Assembly: GCF_000430745.1 (NCBI RefSeq)
Contig: NZ_AUMP01000037.1
Location: 1-38,259, forward strand
Origin: Fictibacillus gelatini DSM 15865
Lineage (GTDB): Bacteria; Bacillota; Bacilli; Bacillales; Fictibacillaceae
Length of the DNA stretch: 38,259 nucleotides
Direction: 5' to 3'
Shown piece after piece: positions 7,794 to 15,220 of this stretch; position 1 is the first letter of the stretch; every line of letters starts with the position of its first letter. The notes below the pieces were generated by a model, which saw only the letters and a list, made by a program, of their open reading frames with translations, did no database searches and was not told where the DNA came from. The position numbers were made by a program, and so were the translations under genes.

Positions 7794-8033
7794 ATGATGT
7801 TTTTAAAGCTCCCACGGGAACAAAAGGAACAAATGATCAGTGAAATCCAGCAATACTTTTACAAAGAGCGAGGGGAGGAAATCGGGCATTTAGCGGCAGA
7901 AAACATGCTCGACTTTTTCATGAAACACGCTGGCCCTATTCTTTATAACCAGGCCATCAGCGATGCCCGGCGTCTTGTAGCCGATCGAATGGCTTCGATT
8001 GAAGATGACCTCTATGCGTTAGAAAAACGATGA
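7794..8033 (+). CDS. DUF2164 family protein
   Basis: A 79-residue, mostly helical cytoplasmic protein with the DUF2164 pattern: LPREQKEQMISEIQQYFYKE, then ERGEEIGHLAAENMLDFF and GPILYNQAISDA. Function unknown. AAAGGAGG lies 11 bases before ATG 7794; ATGs at 7783 and 7786 are out of frame, and 7797 is the alternative in-frame start. Confidence 0.8.
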   Translation: MMFLKLPREQKEQMISEIQQYFYKERGEEIGHLAAENMLDFFMKHAGPILYNQAISDARRLVADRMASIEDDLYALEKR

Positions 8034-8086
8034 AATTTTGGAGATAACACAAACAACCTTACCCGGGGTGCTTTCCTTTTAAACAA

Positions 8087-8182
8087 TTAACCGATGAACC
8101 CCGACACAATCTCTAAAACGATAACACTAATGGCAAAAAAGAGGATGACTTTGCCCGGGAAAACCATTCGAACCATAATCAT
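8087..8182 (-). CDS. Possible 31-aa hydrophobic peptide (doubtful)
   Basis: In the 290-base gap between DUF2164 and the aldo/keto reductase, the minus strand holds a 31-codon frame: a basic head (MVRMVFPGK) and a single hydrophobic segment (VILFFAISVIVLEIV). No clear Shine-Dalgarno sequence precedes it and no paralogue was seen, so it may be chance. The rest of the gap (8183-8310) shows only AT-rich sequence that could hold the reductase promoter. Confidence 0.25.
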   Translation of the reverse strand: MIMVRMVFPGKVILFFAISVIVLEIVSGFIG

Positions 8183-8323
8183 GGAAGGCTAAAGACAGGC
8201 AATGATTTTACATAGCAAGCATCGGCCTAATTTTTTTAGTGCAACAAAAAGCATATTTTTTTATGTTCCAATCTATATATGGCAAAATGAAAAATAAGTC
8301 TTCATTTGAAGGAGGATTTGGAA

Positions 8324-9154
8324 ATGGTAAAAAGCATCCAGGATACAACGACTTTACATAATGGGGTCAAAATGCCGTGGGTAGGACTTGGCGTTTATAA
8401 GGCGGAAGAAGGGGAAGAAGTAATTCGTGCGGTGAAGGCGGCAATTAGCGCCGGGTACCGAAGCATTGATACGGCCTCTCTTTATCAAAATGAAGAAGGT
8501 GTTGGAAAAGCGATAAAAGAGTGCGGCGTTCCTCGTGAAAAACTTTTTATTACGACTAAAGTATGGAACACCGATCAAGGGTATGACTCGACATTGACCG
8601 CTTTTGAAGAAAGCCGGAAAAAGTTAGACCTCGATTATGTCGATCTTTATTTAGTGCATTGGCCGGTGAAAGAAAAGTATAAAGAAACATGGAGAGCGCT
8701 TGAGAAACTGTATAAAGACGGAAAAGTGAAGGCAATTGGCGTGAGCAACTTCCAAATTCATCATTTAGAAGATATTATGGCCGATTGTGAAATAAAGCCA
8801 ATGGTCAATCAAGTGGAATGCCATCCGCAATTATCGCAAAAAGAACTGCTTGCTTTTTGTAAAGAAAACGACATTCAACTAGAAGCGTGGCGGCCATTAT
8901 TAAAAGGTGAAATTTTAAATGATCCGGTTCTTACAAAAATTGCGGAACAACATCAGAAATCCGTTGCCCAGGTCACTTTGCGCTGGCATTTGCAAAACGG
9001 AATTGTTGTTATTCCGAAATCCGTTAATGAAAACCGGATTAAAGAAAATGGAGATCTCTTTGATTTTGAACTTTCGCCTGATGAAATGAGACAAATAGAT
9101 GCACTTAATATCAATAAGCGAAACGGCCAGGATCCGGATAACTTTAAATTTTAA
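8324..9154 (+). CDS. Aldo/keto reductase, YvgN/YtbE (glyoxal reductase) type
   Basis: A 276-residue NADPH-dependent reductase of aldehydes and ketones, the same length as B. subtilis YvgN (methylglyoxal/glyoxal reductase) and similar throughout. The AKR catalytic tetrad is Asp49, Tyr54, Lys79 and His112 (SIDTASLYQNEEG, TTKVWN, LYLVHWP). The cofactor region IPKSVNENRI is present. One oddity: the usual WSPL at the cofactor pocket reads WRPL (Arg190). AAGGAGG before ATG 8324 sets the start; the frame opens at TTG 8306 with no ribosome site. Monocistronic, with a terminator after it. Confidence 0.9.
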   Translation: MVKSIQDTTTLHNGVKMPWVGLGVYKAEEGEEVIRAVKAAISAGYRSIDTASLYQNEEGVGKAIKECGVPREKLFITTKVWNTDQGYDSTLTAFEESRKKLDLDYVDLYLVHWPVKEKYKETWRALEKLYKDGKVKAIGVSNFQIHHLEDIMADCEIKPMVNQVECHPQLSQKELLAFCKENDIQLEAWRPLLKGEILNDPVLTKIAEQHQKSVAQVTLRWHLQNGIVVIPKSVNENRIKENGDLFDFELSPDEMRQIDALNINKRNGQDPDNFKF

Positions 9155-9168
9155 ACTTCGATGTAAAT

Positions 9169-9199
9169 AAGCGAGACTCTGAATCAATAGAGCTCGCTT
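9169..9199 (+). terminator. Terminator after the aldo/keto reductase
   Basis: AAGCGAGACTCT (9169-9180) pairs with AGAGCTCGCTT (9189-9199), apart from one bulged base. Confidence 0.75.
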
Positions 9200-9207
9200 T
9201 GTTTGAT

Positions 9208-9456
9208 TTAAATCAGAATTTCAACCATGCTATAGATAGAAACAGCTAGTAATAGAACAATACTAAATAGAAACGTTTTGTTAGACCGAAACTCTTGATC
9301 GAGCCGCCTTTTAATAAGTACGTAAGTCAAAACAATTAAGGTATAGCCTAAAAGAATTTCATAACCGTAAGTTGGAAATTTAAGACTTAGTACAAAAATA
9401 GCCAAATTTAATAGGATAACGCCGCAGGCTTCAAAAAAATATATCCGATCCATCAT
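9208..9456 (-). CDS. Small membrane protein, unknown
   Basis: About 82 residues with three hydrophobic segments (GVILLNLAIFVLSL, ILLGYTLIVLTYVL, FLFSIVLLLAVSIYSMVEILI) and a basic loop (KRRLDQEFRSNK) between the last two. The start is uncertain: the frame opens at TTG 9477, but GGTG (around 9466-9463) fits ATG 9456 or 9453 better. It converges with the reductase gene. No family recognised. Confidence 0.6.
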   Translation of the reverse strand: MMDRIYFFEACGVILLNLAIFVLSLKFPTYGYEILLGYTLIVLTYVLIKRRLDQEFRSNKTFLFSIVLLLAVSIYSMVEILI

Positions 9457-9665
9457 TTTCATCACCAAAATATTCAATTTCTATTTAGAATTAATTGAAT
9501 AGTAACATAATTACGAAAAATGTCAATAGTATAGCTAAATGCTGAATGAAGTCGAAAGTAAAAAAAGTTGGAGAATATGTCAAGAACCGGCTTAAAGAAC
9601 CTTCCCGGCTTAAAGCGCAGCCATTCAAACAAAAATTGGCGTTAGAATCAAAAGGGGATTTCGAA

Positions 9666-9773
9666 ATGTCATACGCCGGTTGGGGACCGGACTACCAGGA
9701 TATGCAACTGATGATTTTAAGTATGTATACATTGAAGGAAAAAATAAAGACTAACCAGAAGGTGGCCCCTTAA
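9666..9773 (+). CDS. Small protein (35 aa), unknown
   Basis: A 35-residue frame beginning MSYAGWGPDYQDMQLMIL and ending in a lysine-rich tail. ATG 9666 follows AAAGGGGAT at good distance. The frame stays open back to ATG 9546, giving a 75-residue basic version, but that start has no ribosome site. Either the short form is the gene or the upstream 40 codons are a decayed N-terminus. The stop lies inside a terminator hairpin, which fits a complete short gene. Confidence 0.5.
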   Translation: MSYAGWGPDYQDMQLMILSMYTLKEKIKTNQKVAP

Positions 9774-9795
9774 ATCGGGTTTCCTTCTTTTTTGT
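9757..9795 (+). terminator. Terminator overlapping the 35-aa gene
   Basis: AGAAGG (9757-9762) pairs with CCTTCT (9783-9788), with CCC/GGG pairing inside, then a T run. The stem covers the final codons and the stop. Confidence 0.75.
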
Positions 9796-9814
9796 TTTAT
9801 TTTCGAAAAGTAAC

Positions 9815-9850
9815 TTGACAAAAGTAAGTGGAATATCATATTATACTTAC
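9815..9850 (+). promoter_or_regulatory. doxX promoter bracketed by an inverted repeat
   Basis: TTGACA (9815-9820), an 18-base spacer and TATTAT (9839-9844) form a good sigma-A promoter. The half-sites GTAAGT (9824-9829) and ACTTAC (9845-9850) flank the spacer and -10, so a dimeric regulator bound there would occlude RNA polymerase. In B. subtilis the related catDE (doxX family) genes are controlled by DUF24 and MarR-type redox repressors; applying that here is inference. Confidence 0.6.
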
Positions 9851-9890
9851 ATAAGATAAGTTAATAATAAAAATGAAGGAGAGATACATT

Positions 9891-10283
9891 ATGTTTAATC
9901 TAGGGTTATTAATTATACGGCTTGTTGTCGGCATTACATTTATGGGGCATGGAACACAAAAGCTGTTCGGCTGGTTTGGCGGCCATGGCTTGAAAGGAAC
10001 AGCCTCATGGCTTGAATCGATAGGCATGAAGCCAGGAATGCTAATGGCCTTTTTAGCCGGCGCGGGCGAATTGCTCGGAGGCCTTCTTTTTGCAGCAGGG
10101 GTCCTCACCCCGATTGGAGCTATTCTTATCGTGATCACGATGCTCGTTGCGATTTTCACTGTTCATGGAAAAAATGGCTACTGGGTGACGCAAAATGGAT
10201 TTGAATATAACTTGATTCTTATTGCCGTTGCCGTCGGAGTTGCTTTAATCGGCCCTGGCGAGTATGTATTATTTAATATGTAA
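9891..10283 (+). CDS. DoxX family membrane protein
   Basis: A 130-residue integral membrane protein with four hydrophobic segments. The DoxX pattern is clear: GLLIIRLVVGITFMGHGTQKLFGWFGG at the N-terminus (read in two parts), then AFLAGAGELLGGLLFAAGVLTPIGA and a final VGVALIGPGEYVL. Relatives such as B. subtilis CatD/YfiD act in quinone or oxidative stress, often with a dioxygenase; none is adjacent here. AAGGAGAG before ATG 9891 sets the start; the longer frame from 9873 is discarded. Confidence 0.85.
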   Translation: MFNLGLLIIRLVVGITFMGHGTQKLFGWFGGHGLKGTASWLESIGMKPGMLMAFLAGAGELLGGLLFAAGVLTPIGAILIVITMLVAIFTVHGKNGYWVTQNGFEYNLILIAVAVGVALIGPGEYVLFNM

Positions 10284-10284
10284 A

Positions 10285-10317
10285 AAATAAGCTGCTGAGT
10301 TGATCAGCAGCTTATTT
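10285..10317 (+). terminator. Terminator after doxX
   Basis: Perfect 14-bp arms AAATAAGCTGCTGA (10285-10298) and TCAGCAGCTTATTT (10304-10317). Confidence 0.85.
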
Positions 10318-10371
10318 GATATTTTCACCATTTTCGAGAAAAAAGCTATGCCTATATAAAATCTTTGTAGA

Positions 10372-10403
10372 ACAAGTGCTAAACTCTATTTTTTAGCACT
10401 TGT
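10372..10403 (-). terminator. Hairpin ending the YfhD-like gene
   Basis: ACAAGTGCTAAA (10372-10383) and TTTAGCACTTGT (10392-10403) form a perfect 12-bp stem with an 8-base loop. It overlaps the stop codon at 10393-10395 of the minus-strand gene. No long T run follows on that strand. Confidence 0.6.
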
Positions 10404-10587
10404 CCTCATCTTTTCGCCTGACTCCGGTCGGGCCAAACCCGGGTTTCACTTCAAATTCATAACGGTCATCGAGTTCTTTTGCAAATTCATTTTCACTATC
10501 CGTCGAAACGAGATTGGCTCTCGGCACTTGAGGCAATGAAGATTTGTTCTTATCTCTTGTAATTCGCTGCTTATGCGCTCTTCCCAT
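10393..10587 (-). CDS. YfhD-like small protein
   Basis: A 64-residue hydrophilic, highly charged protein. MGR followed by a basic stretch and RDKNKSSLPQVPRAN resembles the YfhD family of Bacillus, small proteins often found in spore-formers and of unknown function. The acidic middle (ENEFAKELDDRYEFE) also fits. AAGGGTGAAGAA precedes ATG 10587. Family assignment is moderate. Confidence 0.6.
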   Translation of the reverse strand: MGRAHKQRITRDKNKSSLPQVPRANLVSTDSENEFAKELDDRYEFEVKPGFGPTGVRRKDEDKC

Positions 10588-10705
10588 TCGTTCTTCACCC
10601 TTCCGTGATTGGTTTCTTTCATAGGGTGTGATAAGGAGGTAAAAATATGCGGATAGATTAAATAGCCCCGTAATGGTAAAATGATGAAAAAATGGGGGGA
10701 TTAAT

Positions 10706-10972
10706 TTGCTCGTTTTCTGGATCGTTTTAGGCGCCGTTATCGGTTTTTGGTTCTCTATGTTTCCTGCATCGATTGGCTATTCTTTACTTATCGGCATTCT
10801 CGCTAGTACGCTTATCTATATTTCACTTCAACTTTCAAAGCTTGTGCACTTGCAAAAACGCCAATTGTTCGAACAAGCTTCGCAAAAGTATCCTGAGGCT
10901 TCTAAGGCCGAGATTGCTGAAAAGCTCGAAATTCCGGATCGTCAAATTAAAAACTTTTTAGGAAAACTTTAA
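10706..10972 (+). CDS. Small membrane protein with a helical cytoplasmic tail
   Basis: An 88-residue protein with two N-terminal hydrophobic segments (about residues 1-20 and 24-45) and a soluble C-terminal part whose ASKAEIAEKLEIPDRQIKNF looks like a short helix-turn-helix, though too short to prove DNA binding. The start is a TTG at 10706 with GGGGGGAT five bases upstream; no ATG fits. Own terminator. Family not recognised. Confidence 0.65.
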   Translation: MLVFWIVLGAVIGFWFSMFPASIGYSLLIGILASTLIYISLQLSKLVHLQKRQLFEQASQKYPEASKAEIAEKLEIPDRQIKNFLGKL

Positions 10973-10973
10973 T

Positions 10974-11002
10974 AAAAACGAGGGATCTCCCCTCGTTTTT
11001 TT
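10974..11002 (+). terminator. Terminator
   Basis: AAAAACGAGGG (10974-10984) pairs with CCCTCGTTTTT (10990-11000), followed by more Ts. Confidence 0.85.
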
Positions 11003-11099
11003 CATTTTTTTGCGATTCGCTGCGTCTAGTCCTCCTTAAGTCCTGTCTCAGTGGAATTTTGAAGTCAAAATATCCTAAATATTAGTAATCGGAGATTGT

Positions 11100-11191
11100 T
11101 TATTGTCCAAAATGCAATTTTATTGTCCAAAGTTTTTCTTTTGTTGTCCAATCTTAATCATTTATTGTCCGAAATCGAGAGTTTATTGTCT
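11100..11191 (+). repeat. TTATTGTCC phrase-repeat array
   Basis: Five units with cores TTATTGTCC (11100), TTATTGTCC (11120), TTGTTGTCC (11141), TTATTGTCC (11162) and TTATTGTCT (11183). The period is 20, 21, 21 and 21 bases, two helical turns, and the DNA between cores is not conserved. It lies directly upstream of the glyoxylate operon control region. It is a different family from the TTATCAGCC arrays but has the same length and period. Confidence 0.75.
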
Positions 11192-11202
11192 GACCACCGT
11201 AT

Positions 11203-11214
11203 TGTTTTATAACA
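11203..11214. promoter_or_regulatory. Candidate operator O1 of the glyoxylate operon
   Basis: TGTTTTATAACA, symmetric as TGTT-N4-AACA. An identical 12-mer recurs at 11307-11318. The two copies bracket the promoter at 104-bp spacing. The cognate regulator is unknown. Confidence 0.6.
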
Positions 11215-11258
11215 GAATTAAAAACACGAAAAAAATATAACAATTTTTAAAAAAGGTA

Positions 11259-11287
11259 TTCACTTTTCTGAAGATTTGTTATATATT
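11259..11287 (+). promoter_or_regulatory. Promoter of the glyoxylate operon
   Basis: TTCACT (11259-11264), a 17-base spacer and TATATT (11282-11287). The transcript would start near 11294, just before operator O2. No other promoter is visible before aceB, so the microprotein, aceB and aceA should share it. Confidence 0.6.
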
Positions 11288-11306
11288 ATTTAACAAGAAT
11301 ATCAAC

Positions 11307-11318
11307 TGTTTTATAACA
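11307..11318. promoter_or_regulatory. Candidate operator O2 of the glyoxylate operon
   Basis: TGTTTTATAACA again, extended here to CTGTT-N4-AACAG (11306-11319). It falls about 13 bases after the predicted start, a position from which a repressor would block elongation or loop to O1. Confidence 0.6.
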
Positions 11319-11345
11319 GTAGGATTTAAAGGAGGATAATTAAAA

Positions 11346-11498
11346 ATGGATTGTTTCACTTGTCAGGGAAATGGAGAACTTGAATGTCCGAAATGTAATG
11401 GAACAGGTCACCACCAGAGGGAAGGCTGCTGCCAGAACTGTGAAGGCCAGGGCTGTTTAAGTTGCAGCCGCTGTAATGGCAATGGCCGAATTGATTAA
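11346..11498 (+). CDS. DnaJ-type zinc-finger microprotein (50 aa)
   Basis: A 50-residue cysteine-rich protein made almost wholly of four CxxCxGxG-like motifs: CFTCQGNG, CPKCNGTG, CQNCEGQG and CSRCNGNG. This is the zinc-binding repeat of the DnaJ central domain, so it should bind two zinc ions and may act as a small redox or folding partner. There is no J domain. AAAGGAGG lies nine bases before ATG 11346. It is the first gene after the glyoxylate promoter, 54 bases before aceB, with no terminator between them. The motif and start are clear; the function is inferred. Confidence 0.82.
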   Translation: MDCFTCQGNGELECPKCNGTGHHQREGCCQNCEGQGCLSCSRCNGNGRID

Positions 11499-11552
11499 CA
11501 AGCAATAAATGAACATCATCCTGAAATCAAATAGAGCAAGGAGGAAGGCACG

Positions 11553-13157
11553 TTGAAGCAAACTCAGTTGAAAACAGATTCAGTCGTAAATTGTACAGGG
11601 CCTATTCATGAAGGTTACGATGAAATTTTATCGGAAGAAGCATTGAACTTTTTAGGAAAACTCCACGAACGGTTTATGGGTACGAGAAATGCCCTTTTGG
11701 ACAATCGGAGAAAACGCCAGCAAGAGATTGATGAAGGAATGCTCCCGGACTTTTTGCCGGAGACAAAATCGATAAGGGAAAGTGAATGGACGATTGCCCC
11801 GGTCCCAGAAGATCTTCAAGATCGAAGGGTTGAAATTACGGGACCTGCAGGGGATCCGAAAATGGTCATTAATGCACTAAACTCCGGGGCAAAAGTATTT
11901 ATGGCCGATTTTGAAGATGCCAATTCGCCAACATGGGAAAATACGATTGGCGGACAAATTTACTTGCGCGATGCGAACCGCAAAACGCTTTCCTATGTTT
12001 CACCGGAAGGGAAGCCCTACCAATTAAATGAAAATACAGCTACTTTAATTGTCAGGCCACGCGGCTGGCATTTAGAAGAAAAGCATCTACAGTATGGCGG
12101 AAAGCCGATGTCTGGAAGTCTTGTCGATTTCGGGCTCTACTTTTTCCATAATGCAAAACAGTTGATCGAAAATGGTTCAGGTCCGTATTTTTACTTGCCA
12201 AAGCTCGAAAGTCATCTGGAAGCCCGGCTGTGGAATGATGTATTTGTCTTTGCCCAGGAAGAACTTGGCATTCCGCAGGGAACCATTAAGGCGACTGTAC
12301 TTATTGAAACGATCCTGGCCGCATTTGAAGCCGATGAAATTTTATACGAGTTAAAAGACCATAGTGCCGGCCTTAACTGCGGAAGATGGGATTACATTTT
12401 CAGCTATATCAAAAAACTGAAAAATCATCCAGAATATTTACTGCCTGATCGCTCGCTCGTCACCATGACTGTCCCCTTTATGCGATCATACACCTTATAT
12501 GTCGTAAAGACTTGCCACAGAAGAAACGCCCATGCCATCGGCGGCATGGCAGCACAAATACCCATCAAGAATAACACCAAAGCGAATGAAGAAGCCTTAC
12601 AAAAAGTAAAAGCGGATAAAGAAAGAGAAGCAAATGACGGCCATGATGGAAGCTGGGTCGCACACCCCGGTCTTGTTCCAGCCGTAATGGAAGTCTTTAA
12701 CCGTATCATGCCTGCGCCTAATCAGCTAGAGAAAAAGCGTGATGATGTTCATGTAACAGCCCGTGATTTGCTCGAACCATCACCCGGCCCAATTACAGAG
12801 AATGGCTTAAGAACGAACATCTCAGTAGGCATTCAATATATAGAAGCATGGCTAAGAGGCAGAGGAGCGGTCCCGCTAAATCACTTAATGGAAGACGCAG
12901 CAACTGCCGAAATTTCAAGGGCTCAAGTATGGCAATGGATTCGCCATGAAAAAGGCGTTCTTGAAGACGGCCGGAACATCACAATGGAACTAGTTGAAAA
13001 ATTGGTTGAGGAAGAAATGAAAATCATTTGGGCCAACCTGGGCAGTGAAGTTTTCTCATCGGGCAAATTTAATCAAGCAAAGGAACTCTTTATAAAATTG
13101 ATTAAAGAAGATGAGTTTAATGAATTTTTAACTGTCCCTGGATATAAATACATTTAA
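11553..13157 (+). CDS. aceB: Malate synthase A
   Basis: Condenses glyoxylate with acetyl-CoA to give malate, the second step of the glyoxylate shunt. Its 534 residues match form A enzymes. The malate synthase signature KDHSAGLNCGRWDYIFS (about residues 267-283) is intact, as are the active-site regions FMADFEDANSPTWENTI and TLIVRPRGWHLEEKH. The start is a TTG at 11553 with GGAGGA eight bases upstream; no in-frame ATG sits at a suitable distance. It is followed after 21 bases by aceA. Confidence 0.95.
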   Translation: MKQTQLKTDSVVNCTGPIHEGYDEILSEEALNFLGKLHERFMGTRNALLDNRRKRQQEIDEGMLPDFLPETKSIRESEWTIAPVPEDLQDRRVEITGPAGDPKMVINALNSGAKVFMADFEDANSPTWENTIGGQIYLRDANRKTLSYVSPEGKPYQLNENTATLIVRPRGWHLEEKHLQYGGKPMSGSLVDFGLYFFHNAKQLIENGSGPYFYLPKLESHLEARLWNDVFVFAQEELGIPQGTIKATVLIETILAAFEADEILYELKDHSAGLNCGRWDYIFSYIKKLKNHPEYLLPDRSLVTMTVPFMRSYTLYVVKTCHRRNAHAIGGMAAQIPIKNNTKANEEALQKVKADKEREANDGHDGSWVAHPGLVPAVMEVFNRIMPAPNQLEKKRDDVHVTARDLLEPSPGPITENGLRTNISVGIQYIEAWLRGRGAVPLNHLMEDAATAEISRAQVWQWIRHEKGVLEDGRNITMELVEKLVEEEMKIIWANLGSEVFSSGKFNQAKELFIKLIKEDEFNEFLTVPGYKYI

Positions 13158-13178
13158 GTTAAAAGGAGAGGAAAAATA

Positions 13179-14459
13179 ATGAATTCACAAATGATCACGG
13201 AAATGAAGGAAGCCTGGGAAGCGGAAAGATGGAATGGAATCATGCGTCCATACAGTCCAGATGATGTTCTGCGTCTTCGCGGATCGATCCAAATTGAACA
13301 TACATTGGCACGAATGGGGGCAGAGCGACTCTGGAAGCTGCTCCATGAAGAGGACTATGTCCATGCTCTCGGTGCATTAACAGGCAATCAAGCCGTCCAG
13401 CAAGTTAAGGCTGGCTTGAAAGCGATATACTTAAGCGGTTGGCAAGTCGCAGCTGATGCGAATCTCGCTGGACATATGTACCCGGACCAGAGCTTGTATC
13501 CCGCCAACAGCGTTCCGCAAGTTGTAAAACGGATCAACCAGGCGCTTCAGCGGGCCGATCAAATTGAGCACGGGGAAGGAAAAAGTGACACGCACTGGTT
13601 TGCTCCAATTGTCGCCGATGCGGAAGCCGGATTTGGCGGTGTGTTAAATGTATTCGAGCTAATGAAAGCGATGATTGAAGCCGGGGCAGCAGGCGTCCAT
13701 TTTGAAGATCAGCTATCTTCCGAAAAGAAATGCGGGCATCTTGGCGGAAAGGTGCTATTGCCAACCCAGCAGGCGGTCCGGAATTTAATTTCAGCCCGGC
13801 TTGCGGCCGATGTATTAGGTGTGCCAACCGTCTTAATCGCAAGAACGGATGCGAATGCAGCGAATCTCATTACAAGCGATATTGATCCATATGACCACCC
13901 GTTTATGACCGGAGAACGGACGCCAGAAGGATTTTATCGCACAAAAGCAGGGCTTGATCAAGCGATTGCAAGAGGACTGGCATATGCCCCATATGCTGAT
14001 TTAATCTGGTGCGAAACATCTGAGCCAAATTTGGAAGAAGCGCGGAGATTTGCTGAAGCGATTCATGAAAAGTTCCCAGGTAAACTGTTAGCCTATAACT
14101 GTTCGCCATCATTTAACTGGAAGAAGAAGCTCGATGATGAAACGATTGCGAACTTCCAGCGCGAAATCGGAAAAATGGGCTATAAGTTCCAGTTCGTCAC
14201 ACTCGCCGGATTCCATGCGTTGAATCATAGCATGTTCGAGCTTGCGAGGGAATATAGAGATCGCGGAATGGAAGCTTATTCCGAATTGCAGCAGGCCGAA
14301 TTTGCGAGTGAAGCATATGGTTACACGGCTACCCGCCATCAGCGCGAAGTCGGAACCGGCTATTTCGACGATGTGGCGCAAGTAATTTCCGGAGGAACCT
14401 CTTCAACAACAGCACTTACAGGTTCCACCGAAGAAGAGCAATTTTCGACAGCCAACTAA
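13179..14459 (+). CDS. aceA: Isocitrate lyase
   Basis: Splits isocitrate into glyoxylate and succinate, allowing growth on acetate or fatty acids. At 426 residues it belongs to the short bacterial class. The catalytic signature [11 protein letters not shown] with its active-site cysteine is present (about residues 186-196), as are the metal-binding region [10 protein letters not shown] and the downstream [20 protein letters not shown] precedes ATG 13179. It is the last gene of the operon, with a terminator 11 bases after the stop. Confidence 0.95.
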   Translation: MNSQMITEMKEAWEAERWNGIMRPYSPDDVLRLRGSIQIEHTLARMGAERLWKLLHEEDYVHALGALTGNQAVQQVKAGLKAIYLSGWQVAADANLAGHMYPDQSLYPANSVPQVVKRINQALQRADQIEHGEGKSDTHWFAPIVADAEAGFGGVLNVFELMKAMIEAGAAGVHFEDQLSSEKKCGHLGGKVLLPTQQAVRNLISARLAADVLGVPTVLIARTDANAANLITSDIDPYDHPFMTGERTPEGFYRTKAGLDQAIARGLAYAPYADLIWCETSEPNLEEARRFAEAIHEKFPGKLLAYNCSPSFNWKKKLDDETIANFQREIGKMGYKFQFVTLAGFHALNHSMFELAREYRDRGMEAYSELQQAEFASEAYGYTATRHQREVGTGYFDDVAQVISGGTSSTTALTGSTEEEQFSTAN

Positions 14460-14470
14460 ATAAAATATTC

Positions 14471-14506
14471 AAGGAACAGGTGTAACAGGTGCCTGTTCCT
14501 TTTTTG
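14471..14506 (+). terminator. Terminator of the aceBA operon
   Basis: AAGGAACAGG (14471-14480) pairs with CCTGTTCCTT (14492-14501), followed by Ts. Confidence 0.85.
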
Positions 14507-14512
14507 TATTAT

Positions 14513-15220
14513 TTATTCGTCAAACAACAGGTTATATACCCTCCCCTTTTTTGCTCCGTCATACGGAAAATTCAAGCTGGTAAGAAGCTTACGGGCAATA
14601 GAACTAGAGGGGAGCTTCAAAAATTCCCTAAACTGTTGGTTTGTGATCGTTGATCGAATGAGGAGACAATAATCTTGAAGGGCGGCTAAGTGGGCGTCTT
14701 TCGAGGAAAACGAGCAGATAGAGCAGATCCATGTTCCATACGCTCGTTTCATCGGGAGAGCAGAACAATTCGGACAGGAAACGCCTTGCAACAGTTCAGA
14801 AGACAAGATCTCATATTGTGATAGAACATCCAAATTTAGTGGAGTGTGATGTTTTATAAGAAGTTTTTCCAGTTTTCGAAGCTCTTTATTCGAGAGTTGT
14901 TCTTCATTGTGCTGATTTTTAAAGGTTTCTATTTTCGGCAGGAGGGTCTGGCTCTTAATGATAGTTGTAAAATATTCAGGCCAATTGGCGGTTGTTTTTA
15001 TGATCGAATTAGGGTTTGAAAGGACTACGATTCCTTCCACCGGCACCAGTGGAAACTTAAAATCTTTAAGCCAGTTCACGAATTGGTGTTGTTGATGCTT
15101 AACTTGCAAGATAGGATCCGGAAATGATTCCTCACACTCTTTCGTGATTCGGATAAGCTGATGAAAGATATCAGCCACTTTTAGTTGAATAACGGCCACT
15201 TTGCACGATTTATCAGCCAC
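14513..15220 (-). pseudogene. NERD-domain protein missing its N-terminal half
   Basis: Bacillus NERD proteins are about 320 residues: a nuclease-related NERD domain, then a four-cysteine zinc ribbon and a C-terminal HRDC-like tail. Here only the later part is recognisable, starting at FHQLIRITKECEESFPDPIL and running through a CPNC...CSIC zinc ribbon and a KDAHLAALQDYCLL tail. The first 19 or so residues of the 235-residue frame are translated from the TTATCAGCC repeat and have no NERD resemblance. The upstream 240 bases contain no missing 5' half. It has most probably lost its start and catalytic domain. A shorter functional zinc-ribbon protein is possible but unlikely. Confidence 0.7.
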
